From Panulirus ornatus (Eukaryota; Arthropoda; Malacostraca; Decapoda; Palinuridae): 64,000 bases of DNA. Made by a program: the position numbers and the translations under genes. The stretch covers positions 5,770,320 through 5,834,319 of the forward strand of contig NC_092239.1 of NCBI RefSeq assembly GCF_036320965.1. The letters are read 5' to 3'. Below, piece by piece: positions 28,001 through 35,400 of the stretch (positions are counted from its first letter, which is position 1; each line of letters opens with the position of its first letter). The notes beneath the pieces are model-generated. The model had not been told where the DNA came from and did no database searches. It saw only the letters and a list, made by a program, of their open reading frames with translations.

Positions 28001-29930
28001 TTAAAGGTGACAGAAATCATGGGTTTATGAAGTCCTAATAACTTAGATCAAATTAACACCCAATTGGCCTTGCATGAGCTATAGGTGACAATGAAAATGA
28101 GATAAGTTTGCAAAATTTCCAAAAGACAATAGAATAATATTAGGGTAGTCACCATAGCTACTCCATAAAAAATCTTGTCCAGCAGGCTTCTGATATCAAT
28201 ATTTTTCAGTACTACATATGACCACTGGGATTCAAAAGTACCTACAGATTTAATATTCTTAATTTTTTGAAGGAAAGACAGCAAAGTACAGTACTACATG
28301 AAAGACTACTTCTTTCTTTCTTTCTTTCATACTATTCGCCATTTCCTGCATTAGCAAGGTAGCGTTAAGAACAGAGGACTGGGCCTCTGAGGGAATATCT
28401 TCACCTGGCCTCGTTCTCTGTTCCTTCTTTTGGAAAATTAAAAAAAACGAGAGGGGAGGATTTCTAGCCCCCCGCTCCCTCCCCTTTTAGTCGCCTTCTA
28501 CGACACGCAGGGAATACGTGGGAAGTATTCTTTCTCCCCTATCCCCAGGGATAAAAGAAAAGACTACTATGTGATCAAAATCATGTGGTATAGTACACAA
28601 ACTATGTACATGGATTAGTGGCTGGCCCACACACACAAAGCAATATATGTATATACATGTATGTATAAAATTACTTGTCATTTTTAAGGAGTGCATCCTT
28701 CAGGAATGCATATTAATCAAAAGAGCAAAGAAATAAGAACTAGAGATAAAGTCGTGTAGATAGCAGTTGGTAGGTAGCCAATGACCAGGTAGGTATTTTA
28801 CTAGTTCTACCTACCTGGGTATTGGAAGGGTTAGTGACATTTGCTTAGTGAGCCAGTACTTCAGTGGTTGTCAAGTTGCACTCCTCTTTCTGCCTTACTG
28901 ACACATGGACTACTGGCATTCTGTCCACAAACGTACAATCTCTCCTTGTCAGACTGACACTTGACAACACTTAACTCACACAGCTCATTCTTCATAACTC
29001 TAGATTTTCCTGTGATGAGCACTATGTGCTAGCCCAGCCTTTTGACAAAATGGTAGGAGCAAAAGATAGAAGTAGTAGGTAGGAACATTTAGGCAGGAGC
29101 ATTGGGTAGAAATATTTGGTAGAAGTAGTTGGAAGGAGCATTAGATAGAAGTAGTCAGATGGAACATTAGGTAGGAGCCTCACCAAACACTGCGCTAGAG
29201 TTGCCCTCTGCCAGTGACTTGTTAAGGGTGAGGCATGAAAGAAACAGCACTAGAGTTCATTAGTTTTGGAGACTCTATTGCAGTGGCCACCCCTTTGAGG
29301 AACAGGTATCAGAGATATAGATAGATAGATAGCTAAAGTCATTCTGAAAGTAAAGATGTAAAAAAAGTTTCATAATTTGGGGAAGAGATGTAGAAATATG
29401 TGACCCTTTGAAGAGAATTAGTTTGTCAAGAGCAATTAAACTCGTGCATCAAATGTATTCTCTTGTTACGAAAGGAAGGCAGAGGCATTGAGGGACGACG
29501 AAAGTATAGATACGGTTAAAATGATGTGCTGTATCTTTATCTTAAGGAACTTCTCACCTTTAGACCAAAGGAGCTGTTCATCATATCTTGGTAGGGTGAA
29601 TTCTAATATTTTGCTTGTTTCAACTTCAGACACAAGCGACTGGCAGCTGCAGCTTCAGTCTCCACAATTTTTACACAGATGGAAGAGGGCCCTATAGGAG
29701 GGGTACCACCACTACAAGATGGTCTGAAACCTCTTTCAGGTGACAGTCCTTGCCTTCATCTTAATCACCCAGAAGCTCTAGGATCTGTAAGATCTTCCAT
29801 TGCATCAGAAAATAGTTACAAGGCTGCATTTAGTGCTGCATATGGTTTACAACAACAATCTCCGCTGAACACTCCCCGTCGTGTAATGAGAAACCCTATT
29901 TATGATTCTTCACAGGGAGCTTATCCATGA
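6041..29930 (+). CDS. Class C G-protein-coupled receptor with Venus-flytrap ectodomain, no cysteine-rich domain (16-exon model)
   Basis: Joined coding exons: 6122-6190, 6450-6540, 6698-6838, 8752-8850, 10373-10533, 12171-12362, 12955-13152, 13290-13448, 14213-14405, 15766-15896, 17436-17606, 19536-19661, 19941-20135, 22282-22533, 22763-22956, 29630-29930. Together they give 2673 bases, exactly 891 codons, with all intron phases matching. Residues 1-22 look like a signal peptide. Residues about 40-480 form a bilobed ligand-binding fold (VLQGDVIIG near 50, a receptor-like ALDTIN stretch, FKTPILI in lobe 1, VIPGFSQYF in lobe 2). Seven hydrophobic helices lie at about 541-777. Cysteines in ITCAVREW (start of helix 3) and ERQCGQ (loop 2) can form the class C disulfide, and helix 7 ends in FIPK, the class F-x-P-K signature. 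N-glycosylation sites NQS, NLT and NTS lie in the ectodomain. No cysteine cluster separates flytrap and helix 1, unlike mGluR. Ligand unknown. The roughly 535/255/100 residue proportions resemble insect Bride of sevenless as I remember it; a divergent orphan mGluR-like receptor is the alternative. Class C assignment is firm, the subfamily is not. Confidence 0.88.
6450..6540 (+). CDS. Receptor exon 2, start of flytrap domain
   Basis: Acceptor CACCCGCAG and donor G|GTGAGT. Ends in LVLQGDVIIG, the first beta strand typical of class C ligand-binding domains (compare G-D-[IV]-x-[IL]-G in mGluRs). Phase 0 in, phase 1 out. Confidence 0.85.
6698..6838 (+). CDS. Receptor exon 3, flytrap lobe 1
   Basis: Acceptor ATTTTAG, donor G|GTATGA. 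Encodes a stretch with NCGAVGVRAVEQVGAAEWAL followed by DTIN, aligning with the G-x-x-x-x-E-A-M-x-F-A-x-D-x-I-N helix of metabotropic glutamate receptors, then an NQS glycosylation site. Confidence 0.9.
6980..7068 (+). repeat. (AT)n microsatellite
   Basis: About 44 uninterrupted AT units in receptor intron 3, abutting a LINE/SINE tail. Confidence 0.97.
7069..7165 (-). mobile_element. SINE-like element fragment, next to an (AT)n run
   Basis: Plus strand reads TTCGCCATTTCCCGCGTTAA, CGAGGTAGCGTTAAGACCAG, AGGACTGAGCC, then a T-run. It is the same unit as 28310-28557. On the minus strand its 3' end is the LINE-like tail followed directly by the (AT)n microsatellite. Confidence 0.7.
7260..7304. 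repeat. Perfect 20-bp inverted repeat with 5-base loop
   Basis: Arms 7260-7279 and 7285-7304 are exact reverse complements (AAACGTATTTTGAGGCTGAC) around TTCCT. It lies in receptor intron 3, just downstream of a SINE-like fragment and T-run. It is on no coding exon and not followed by a T-tract. Confidence 0.95.
7640..7870 (-). mobile_element. Antisense relic of LINE reverse transcriptase (motif A), in receptor intron 3
   Basis: On the minus strand the bases around 7680-7735 read FRDLEKVYDSVDRE, the RT motif A (compare D-L-E-K-A-[FY]-D-S-V-D-R-E). It is preceded by a decayed stretch with stops. It covers an RT part lying upstream of the pieces seen on the plus strand. Confidence 0.7.
8544..8627 (+). 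repeat. Two-copy 42-base tandem duplication in receptor intron 3
   Basis: ACAGGCTGGTAAAGTGCACG and ACAGGATGGTAAAGTGCACG start 42 bases apart; the copies differ at few positions. Confidence 0.9.
8752..8850 (+). CDS. Receptor exon 4, flytrap lobe 1
   Basis: Acceptor TTTTTCCAG, donor G|GTATTT. Encodes GVRVYDACGDPDMALRQTL, corresponding to the LGxxIxDTCxxxxxALxxxL helix of mGluRs; the single Cys is retained. Confidence 0.9.
9085..9480 (+). repeat. Dispersed repeat fragments in receptor intron 4
   Basis: GGCAACCCAGCCGTTCATCC, then TCAGTAAATGGGTACTTGGC, looks like the 3' body of a SINE (compare 40640-40835). It is followed by a segment ending in TCCTGGGGCAGGAAAGTAAG that recurs near 15640 (TCCTGGGGCAGAAAGTTATG). 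Confidence 0.45.
9575..9740 (-). mobile_element. Diverged SINE-like element
   Basis: CTATTTCCCGCATGAGCGAG, GACTGAGCCTTAGAGGGAAA, TTGCTCTGTTCC and GGAGAATTTCCAGCC match the unit at 28310-28557 in the same order. Confidence 0.65.
10373..10533 (+). CDS. Receptor exon 5, hinge and amino-acid-contact region
   Basis: Acceptor TTTTCCATAG, donor CAG|GTTGGT. Encodes GVVATGSSRVVSG and FKTPILITDARAAHTV. In mGluRs the equivalent segments (GSSSV and the Y-x-[AS]-T stretch) touch the glutamate amino and carboxyl groups. The second is replaced by ITDARA. Confidence 0.9.
12171..12362 (+). CDS. Receptor exon 6, flytrap lobe 2
   Basis: Acceptor AATTTCCAG, donor GTG|GTAAGA, phase 0 at both ends. Encodes AVLAAAVRLGGGVMGINVV and a later INLT glycosylation site. 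The usual mGluR W-x-Y-V strand is not conserved. Confidence 0.9.
12955..13152 (+). CDS. Receptor exon 7, flytrap lobe 2
   Basis: Acceptor TTCCTTTTCAG, donor AAT|GTAAAT, phase 0. Begins NLGGVVIVLLSTSELN, the equivalent of the A-R-V-V-I-x-F strand, and ends with CTHFIYRGACN. Confidence 0.88.
13290..13448 (+). CDS. Receptor exon 8, flytrap lobe 2
   Basis: Acceptor TTCCTACAG, donor GAG|GTAACT. Encodes DGSLLIEAHSPVIPGFSQYF, matching the G-A-x-x-x-x-x-x-x-x-x-x-G-F-x-x-Y-F signature of class C receptors. It also has an NTS site and HCEPE. Confidence 0.9.
13533..13800 (+). mobile_element. Older fragment of the same non-LTR family in receptor intron 8
   Basis: Encodes LVTEFGKVSERRKLRVNLNK, SLNGEKLEEAKCFRYLGVDL and a decayed VGEGAKVLSS. 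It is clearly the RT region after FADD but more diverged than the copies at 16637, 24613 and 44840, and it is truncated at both ends. Confidence 0.85.
14213..14405 (+). CDS. Receptor exon 9, C-terminal part of the flytrap
   Basis: Acceptor GGTTTATTTTAG, donor G|GTAGGT. Encodes AVSSLAAAFRLVQ (the V-x-x-A-x-x-A-x-A helix) and three cysteines (SSLCSQ, IERCST, VHCLQAL), comparable to the Cys-bearing segment after this helix in mGluRs. Confidence 0.88.
14860..15290 (+). mobile_element. Jockey/CR1-like LINE relic in receptor intron 9
   Basis: The plus strand reads LIHLYKVLINPCMEYCSHIW, NKLELKAAQLIKSPQLT and RNYFGFCSRELAACVLSH, with in-frame stops. This matches the C-terminal segment of jockey-type elements (LYKxxIRPCxEYCSHxW ... 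ELA). Decayed and non-functional. Confidence 0.75.
15766..15896 (+). CDS. Receptor exon 10, last flytrap strands
   Basis: Acceptor ATGTTGCAG, donor CAG|GTCAGT. Encodes LSFTVDGGADRIRYTVDGHL, corresponding to the V-x-F-D-x-x-G-D-x-x-x-x-Y segment of mGluRs. Confidence 0.88.
16637..17155 (+). mobile_element. Same non-LTR family, fragment A truncated at both ends, in receptor intron 10
   Basis: Begins at the codons for DDTALVADSCEKLQKL and runs open through VKCFRYLGVDLAADG, PTMLYGCEAWAMDR and VREMCGNKKS. It then breaks abruptly into unrelated sequence with no tail or A-run. By eye it is almost identical to copies B and C. Loss of the 3' end is unusual for target-primed insertion and suggests a later deletion or rearrangement. 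Confidence 0.9.
17436..17606 (+). CDS. Receptor exon 11, linker between flytrap and membrane domain
   Basis: Acceptor CCTTTGAATAG, donor GAA|GTAAGT, phase 0. Encodes VGVYREDTGVVWSPG and an acidic stretch (EEKEEDR). No cysteine occurs in its 57 residues, so the nine-cysteine linker domain of mGluR and calcium-sensing receptors is absent. Confidence 0.82.
17616..17845 (+). repeat. Tandem duplication, about 107-115 bases, in receptor intron 11
   Basis: GATACAGCATCATTCACACA (17616) and GATGCAGTATCATTCACACA (17723) start two collinear copies through TTCATGATTTTACTGTCAGT and TTGAATTTCCATTTGTAATC. The first starts 10 bases after the exon 11 donor. Confidence 0.9.
19536..19661 (+). CDS. Receptor exon 12, membrane helix 1
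   Basis: Acceptor TTTGGAAACAG, donor CAG|GTAGGA. Encodes TWAFSVLVVACLGVIVSLYV and continues hydrophobic, a single membrane helix, followed by the first intracellular loop. Confidence 0.9.
19941..20135 (+). CDS. Receptor exon 13, membrane helices 2 and 3
   Basis: Acceptor ATGTGACTAG, donor GAA|GTAAGT, phase 0. Encodes helix 2 (VLGAVLLLGVMGIYASCVVY), TCAVREWAPP with the conserved helix-3 Cys, then LALCYGILLVKSMHLRALVS, equivalent to the S-x-L-x-x-K-T-x-R-x-x-R-I of mGluR helix 3. Confidence 0.92.
22282..22533 (+). CDS. Receptor exon 14, membrane helices 4 and 5
   Basis: Acceptor TATATTTCAG, donor GAG|GTATGA, phase 0. Encodes VSQVNLHVSLLFMLSVQGAL (the S-Q-x-x-x-x-x-x-L-I-S-V-Q helix 4 motif), ERQCGQ in extracellular loop 2, and helix 5 (RVYLILLLFLSLILATV). 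Confidence 0.92.
22763..22956 (+). CDS. Receptor exon 15, membrane helices 6 and 7
   Basis: Acceptor ATTTTCTCAG, donor AG|GTAGGG. Encodes helix 6 (RWLLLTSCVSAPVVGVW) and helix 7 (LLILASVVLGLIFIPKMRVI), keeping the class C F-[IV]-P-K motif at the membrane exit. Confidence 0.92.
24601..24612 (+). repeat. Target-site duplication, left copy (ACAACCTTGGGA)
   Basis: Identical to 25605-25616 on the far side of the LINE's A-run. Confidence 0.88.
24613..25604 (+). mobile_element. Same non-LTR family, 5'-truncated copy B with target-site duplication, in receptor intron 15
   Basis: Reads in frame from the FADD motif (VSQLLFADDTALVADSCEKL) to the end of the LINE ORF (NWSDVVYRG, stop at 25397-25399). 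A complete 3' UTR with a G-run and GT-rich stretch follows, then the LINE tail and an A-run ending near 25604. The 12-mer ACAACCTTGGGA occurs at 24601-24612 and again at 25605-25616, a clean target-site duplication. The last bases of the duplication match the LINE itself (CTTGGGAAGTGAG), suggesting a microhomology-assisted 5' junction. The frame is intact within the retained part, so the insertion is young. Confidence 0.93.
25605..25616 (+). repeat. Target-site duplication, right copy (ACAACCTTGGGA)
   Basis: Identical to 24601-24612; directly follows the LINE poly(A) tail. Confidence 0.88.
25640..25800. repeat. Dispersed repeat family R2, copy 1
   Basis: CACTCCACTGAGGAGCAGAG, AATGATTGACTCC and GTGATACAACCTCACCAAAA match 31850-31990 in order. 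Confidence 0.6.
25895..26100 (-). mobile_element. Diverged SINE-like element (body only)
   Basis: CTCTGTTCTTTATTTGGAAA, GGATCTCCAGCCTCCCC and CTTCTCCCTTATCCGAGGGA match the body of the 28310-28557 unit in order. Confidence 0.5.
26410..26860 (-). mobile_element. LINE C-terminal relic, minus strand
   Basis: The minus strand has a 111-codon frame including KKFFRCSDRVTRDHNMMRSK and VVDGINKLYDEAVSVSRVKN followed by FKRLFD. This fits the [YF]-F-x-x-R-V-V-x-x-W-N-x-L-P-x-x-V-V-x-x-x-S-V-x-x-F-K pattern at the end of many non-LTR ORFs, with substitutions. Family uncertain. Confidence 0.45.
27370..27900 (+). mobile_element. Probable LINE endonuclease/linker relic
   Basis: Reads GIVITLANSDHNIIGHDINM and RLLLPVCRKAFFEKMTHKIG, then decayed frames resembling W-x-x-F-K ... 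P-x-W-M. S-D-H-N is the closing motif of apurinic-type LINE endonucleases. Stops are frequent. Confidence 0.45.
28310..28557 (-). mobile_element. SINE-like element, best copy in window
   Basis: Seen from the minus strand it runs from TTATCCCTGGGGATAGGGGA, through a G-rich segment and ACAGAGAACGAGG, to a tail CTACCTTGCTAATGCAGGAA, ending in a (GAAA)n run. The tail is close to the 3' tail of the LINE family (CTACCTCGCAAACGCGGGAG), pointing to mobilisation by that LINE. Whether the body is tRNA- or 5S-derived cannot be decided from this copy. Confidence 0.75.
28764..29332. repeat. Dispersed repeat family R1, full copy 1 (receptor intron 15)
   Basis: About 570 bases. It starts with an imperfect palindrome (ACCAGGTAGGTA ... 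TACCTACCTGGGT) and contains TCAGTGGTTGTCAAGTTGCA and a run of about 22-base units with AGAAGTAGT/GGAGCATTAG (29055-29180). It closes with GCAGTGGCCACCCCTTTGAG and a (GATA)n-like end. Copies lie at 53467-54062 and 52734-52965. No coding frame; origin unknown. Confidence 0.85.
29630..29930 (+). CDS. Receptor exon 16, cytoplasmic tail and stop
   Basis: Acceptor TTTCAACTTCAG; the single first base completes the Arg codon split from exon 15 across a 6.7-kb intron. It encodes about 100 residues rich in Ser, Pro and Gly, ending in TPRRVMRNPIYDSSQGAYP and a TGA. NPIYD could be a tyrosine-based signal, but this is inference. Confidence 0.85.
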
Positions 29931-31849
29931 TTATCCCTACTTAAAAGAATTGAAGAAATTTATTCTATTTTTTATGTAAAAGGCTTGATCCCTCAAAAGT
30001 CTGTACAGTACTGTTATTTCCTTAGGTATATAAACTGTCATGTTGTGAATGATTATGAGCCTTATGTGGAAGAGACAGAATCAGCATATGATTGCAGGGC
30101 TAGTGTGACCCATTTCATGGATGATACTGATAAGGAAATTCTAAAGTTCCTAACATAGCTGATCACTTAAAACTTGACTGAGTATCATCTAAAAGTAGCA
30201 AAATTACTGGGATATATAACAGTGTACCATTTTATATTTGCAAAGGAAACTTCATACATATAGTGGTTTATTGTTCTAAAGGTGTACTGTTTATGTTCAT
30301 TTTTCATTAACCATTAGATTCACCATTTGATTAAGGTTATTCCTTGCTCACAAAGATTTTTCTAGTACCACTTTCAGTGAGATACTTTTTAAACTTTTGT
30401 AATTATCTTAGAACAATTTATTATTGTTTATAGATACACTTATTGAGATTTTGTCATAAGATCTCTTAATATGCTTATATGTGCTCACCTGTATCAGATT
30501 ATTGTAAAGGTGAGAGGCAATCGTCTTCTCTCATGTTCAAAGTATTAACAAATGGTGTTTAGGGTATTAACCAAACTATTTTCATGCCAGTTGATAATTG
30601 CAAAAGTTTTATGGAAAGTTATTAAGACCTACCACTACCAAAAGTTATCCAGTCGTAAATTACTGTAAGGTATATCTAACTGATATAGTCAGGCAGTTAG
30701 AAAACTTATAAGAAATATTTTCTTATAAATATATCTGTGTAGGTTTTGTGTATTTTTTCTGTTTTTAAAGTTTCTTTTATACAAAGTGGATACAAATGGA
30801 AGTAGCAGAGTTAAGATGTACATTTGCATCTTGTCTGAATGGGTATGGGACAGAAAGGTCTAAGAATAGCACATGTAAGGGTAATATTATCAACCCATAG
30901 GACAATGGCTAGATCATATGGTCAAGTATAATCAGTAGGGAGTTATTTCTGATTTTATGTACACAACTGGCTGTTTTTATCTTAAAGCTCTGCTCCTGGA
31001 CAAAACTTATCCTTTCTGCTTTGATAGATGCCACTTTTTTTGAAGGTATGCTAGAATTTAGCTTTGAGTTGCTGATGTAGTATTATTAGAGGATTGAAAT
31101 CAGAAGTATTTGGAAAGAACAACTGATAAGTTACTGTTACATTAGGAAATGCATATAATGATAAGAAATCCACCAATCATGTCTAGTAACAAACTAACTT
31201 ATAATACAGCAATAATACATGTGTGATGATGTATAAGGAAGGGGAGATCAAGAGTTTATCAAAGATTTTTCTGAGAACTGTGCATCCAAGAGTTCATGGT
31301 TAAATTTGAAAGTTAAAATGTTTCAAGATTTTGCACAGAGTGTGGTATGACATTAAAGCTGATACTGATATGTGAGGAAAAATTCTTTCTGATATTAGTC
31401 AGTGAATTCTTTTACATAGATTGACTATATACAGATGAGTTCATCTGGATATCCTTTGGTGTATATAGTTATATCATTATGACTTGACTAGGGAATTTTG
31501 CGTTTCTATAATTCATGCTAATGATGTTTGCCCGATTATTATTTTAGTTGACAGATGTATGTGTAGTAATTTAAGTAGATAGCTTTGTGAATGCTCAATG
31601 TATTTTTTTTTCTGTCATTAGCATTACTTTAATAAGTTCATCAAGTTCTGTCTGCTTAACATAGTTTTGTCTCCATCTACTTTCTGTAGCTTTTTATTAA
31701 CCTCATTGTATTCTTTTTCTGTTTTTATCTTGTGTACATAAAGTTGTCTTCTCTGCATGCATTGATGGATAATAGTTTTATTCATTACTGTTATGCAGTC
31801 CAAGGACCCCCTCAGTAGGGCCTCTGCAGCATTTAGGCCACATCATAAT

Positions 31850-31990
31850 CAGTAGCAGGGAAATTGTATACTCCATTGGAGTGAGAAGATCTTTGATAAG
31901 ATTATCCTCTTATTTATCCATTGACAATGATACAACTTCCCTAAAGGTGACTTTCCACTACCGCTGAAATCTCAAGTAGGTGGAATCCAG
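31850..31990. repeat. Dispersed repeat family R2, copy 2
   Basis: ACTCCATTGGAGTGAGAAGA and ATGATACAACTTCCCTAAAG, then GTGACTTTCCACTACCGCTG, parallel 25640-25800. Confidence 0.6.
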
Positions 31991-32034
31991 TGACACCTAT
32001 ATACATACGCTTGTGTAGTGTGCTAGTGGTGGAT

Positions 32035-32250
32035 GAATAGAATAAATTGAAAGAGGATGTGGTTAAAGTGGACTGCATACTAAAGGTTAAAATGTACAAT
32101 ATTAAAGAATGTTCAAGAGATGAAGCCCCATGAGTGAGTGTGTGTTTGAACCAGGGCACGTGAATTGTCCAGGATAAAGCATGGAAAGGTCTGTGAGGCC
32201 TGGTTGTGGATAGGGAGCTGTAGTTTCAGTGCATTACACATTATTTTTCT
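32035..32250 (+). mobile_element. Relic of the LINE 3' end
   Basis: Follows, with many substitutions, the 3' UTR of the 24613 copy (around TTGAATCAAGGCATGTGAAG and GGTAAACCATGGAAAG), here TTTGAACCAGGGCACGTGAA and GATAAAGCATGGAAAGGTCT. Confidence 0.6.
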
Positions 32251-32252
32251 TT

Positions 32253-32470
32253 CATACATGCTCACCATTTCCCAAATGCGCAAGTAGCATCAAGAAAAGA
32301 TGACGGAGCCTTAGAGAGAGAAATCCTCACTTGGTTCCTTGCTCCGTTCCTTCTTTTGGAAAGTAATACAGGAAGGAAGGATTTCCCACCACCTGCTCCT
32401 GCCTCTCATAGTCACCATCTATGATATAAAGGGAATATGTGGGCAGTATTCTTCCTCCCATATCCCCTGT
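32253..32470 (-). mobile_element. Diverged SINE-like element
   Basis: ACCATTTCCCAAATGCGCAA, ACGGAGCCTTAGAGAGAGAA, TTCTTTTGGAAAGTAATACA and CAGTATTCTTCCTCCCATAT follow the 28310-28557 unit over its full length. Confidence 0.7.
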
Positions 32471-35400
32471 ATACATATATGTGTATATATGTTACAGGGT
32501 TCTGCCTGCTTATGGTAATGGCATGAGTGGAAAGTCATTTTGGGGTGATTGTATCATCAGAGTACAATCTCATCAAAAAATTTCTCACTCCAAAGAAGGC
32601 CATCCTTTCACTGCTACTGATTGCCGTGCAGCTATGAAGCTACAGGAGCCCTGTGAAAGGGATTCTGGAGTTACATTATTAAATATGAACATACATAAAT
32701 ATGTTTTATGTAGAAATTTATTTTATGCAGTTTTGTCTGCAAATATACAACATAGACAGTTTCATCATTTATTGTGGATAATTTTGTATGTGTATATCTT
32801 ACAACTTTTAGTCTACATACATCCTGTGTGAAGAACTTTGTTTGCATGCCTGTACATCCTTTACAAATGGATATCAACATGTACAGTACCATAGAAATAT
32901 AGTTTTTTCTGCTTATATCCAATAATTTTGTCTTGATATACAGGATGCTATGTAAACAGCTTTGCATGCATATATCCTGTGTGGAGGCTGTATGTAAAAG
33001 GTTTTCTGAGTATTTTTTATATAGATAATTTTGCCTGATGATATCCTTTTTTAGTTGATTTAGTATGCATTTGTCTTATTTAGGTTGTTCTAGATGCACA
33101 TATCCTTTATAGATATATATATTTAGGTAGAATATATGTAGTTTCAAAAGATATTAGCTAGTTGTCTAGTTTTATAACCTGCTGATTGTGAGGTCTGTGT
33201 TCATTACTTATATCACAATGTTGGATACATAATGATTTGGTAGGTAAATGATCTGGTCATTGATGAATTGTTAGTATGTAGGCTCTTCTAGTCTAGACAA
33301 GCTATTTTCACTTTTTAAAGTGATTTAGTGCAATTTGGTATATCTATCTATTTCACTGTCAGTGAAAATTTTTAAGTGGATGTATGTAAGGTGCAAACTT
33401 AGTAACATATATAATTTAATTGTAATGTTTTTCACTGCAAAAGTTAAAGGATATTAAATGAAAATACATAACATATATATTTCTTCAGAGAAACACACTA
33501 CTTGTACTACTGCTGAAAATACTTGCTTATAATTCACTTTTGATATCAGTATGAATAATGTTCATATTTACATATGCAATCATGAGTTTTTAGAAAAGGA
33601 AAATTATTAGATTACATGACCATTAATAGTGTGTAGCATTAATGAGGGTTCAGTTTTTGTTTGTGATCCAGAAGCACCACACTTGTATATACAAGCAGAA
33701 CTGAATGACAGCAAAATTTTATCCACTTGTATATTGCTATGAAAGTGTTGTATATGAACAATATTATATTGCCTTTCAATATGAATGTTTGCAGTTTTTT
33801 GCTGTTACATAGGCTATTACTGTTTTGATCATCCACATGACCATATTATTTTAGATTCTATATTTTATATAATTATAATATTGTGCATATATATATATGT
33901 TTAGGATATATTCTTCATGTAACTTAAAAGTCTTGTGGACTGCTCCATTTTGATTGACAGGATTAGGATACAACAGTTTGCTAAGAAAACTTCATTTGAA
34001 TGGTTTCAGCACATTTATCATGCATAAAAGGAATACCAAGTTTTTGCTTGCAGACTGATTTAGTCATAGTACAATACCTGTACAGCTATAGAATTTAACT
34101 TTCTTCTGTCAGGTTAGGAACACTGTGGTGGAACATTAAAAGGAACTAAAGTGGATAAAGATAGTATAAGTTCACTTAGTGTGTGATTTAAGAGAACTTG
34201 TGTAATTTAAGATAGAATGAAATGACTCAGTATATACACAGCTTATGTGTGATCTGAGACAGCATTTGTGATACTGAATGTGTTTGAGATGGCCCATGAT
34301 CTGTCACATTTTAACTAAATGAGAAATTGTAAAACTTTGGTGGGCATCTGCATGATGTAAGTTTGCATATATGTGAATTAAAACAGATTATGTGTAATTT
34401 CAGATATCTGACTTGTATATGGGATCAGGTGTGGGTTATATCACATTATGTTTGTAATTCTAACTACTTCTATAAACAAGTGGCTAATTAAAAGCAAGCC
34501 AGTTTTATTAAACTAAGACTAGTTTGTGTAAATAAGAGAATAGACATGTGCAACAGTAACAAAGTGATTAGGTCCAAATTTTATTTCATATGCATAAATA
34601 CTAAAGAGAAGGTTGATCAAGTAAGTATGAAGTAAAATTAAATACATTTGTTTTTGATGGGTACAGAAAATGTTCACCCACATTTAGATGTATTGTATAC
34701 CCAGATGGTTTTGTTGATGTTATTGCAGACATGAGACATTCAGAAGACAAGATGAAAGATCATGTACCTGTACCCTTAATTCCATTGTGATAGTGTTACA
34801 GACAAACTTGCAAGATTTCATTTATGTAAAGATGAAAAAATGTTTATTATCATGGTTACAGTTTGTAAAGTACACATCATCATGAGTATCATTCAGTACT
34901 TTTGAACATAATATGCAATAATAAAAATATATTCCATAAAAACGTGTTAATCGTTGATTTTTTTTTTACCGTTGATTATATATGATACAAATTTGATTTG
35001 AATTTTAGTACAAAAGGCAAAATTTATTGTGCATTTATTACCCATCTGCATAATGGCACAAAAGATGCACAGAAGGTTCATGAACGGCCACAGTAATTGC
35101 ATTGAATTACAAGTTTTATGATGAGCAAACTATTTGAAATAGGCTAAGGTAGGGTACTTCTCAAGCATACATTACAGCAAATATGCTGGTATGTATAAGA
35201 ATTACCTCTAAATTTACTGATATTCCACAGTCAGGTACAGCACACACTGTTGCAGGGTCTGAGAGTAATTTTGATAAAAGTTTTCATCTTTTCATTCATT
35301 ATTAACTAGAACAATCTCCTATGGGTATCTGCAGTCAGTCCAACCCATGTCAGATTACAACAATATCAAGTTGTATATTGCTTATGTTTGAGGAGCCATA

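Noticed and set aside
28764..29332. CRISPR-like array from the short units in repeat R1
   Set aside because: Units are imperfect, contiguous without spacers, and the context is an animal intron.
6041..29930. Naming the receptor a metabotropic glutamate receptor
   Set aside because: No cysteine-rich domain and altered ligand-contact segments; only the class C level is supported.
32439..32831. 130-codon frame MGSILPPISP...
   Set aside because: Starts in a SINE relic and has no recognisable domain or splice context.
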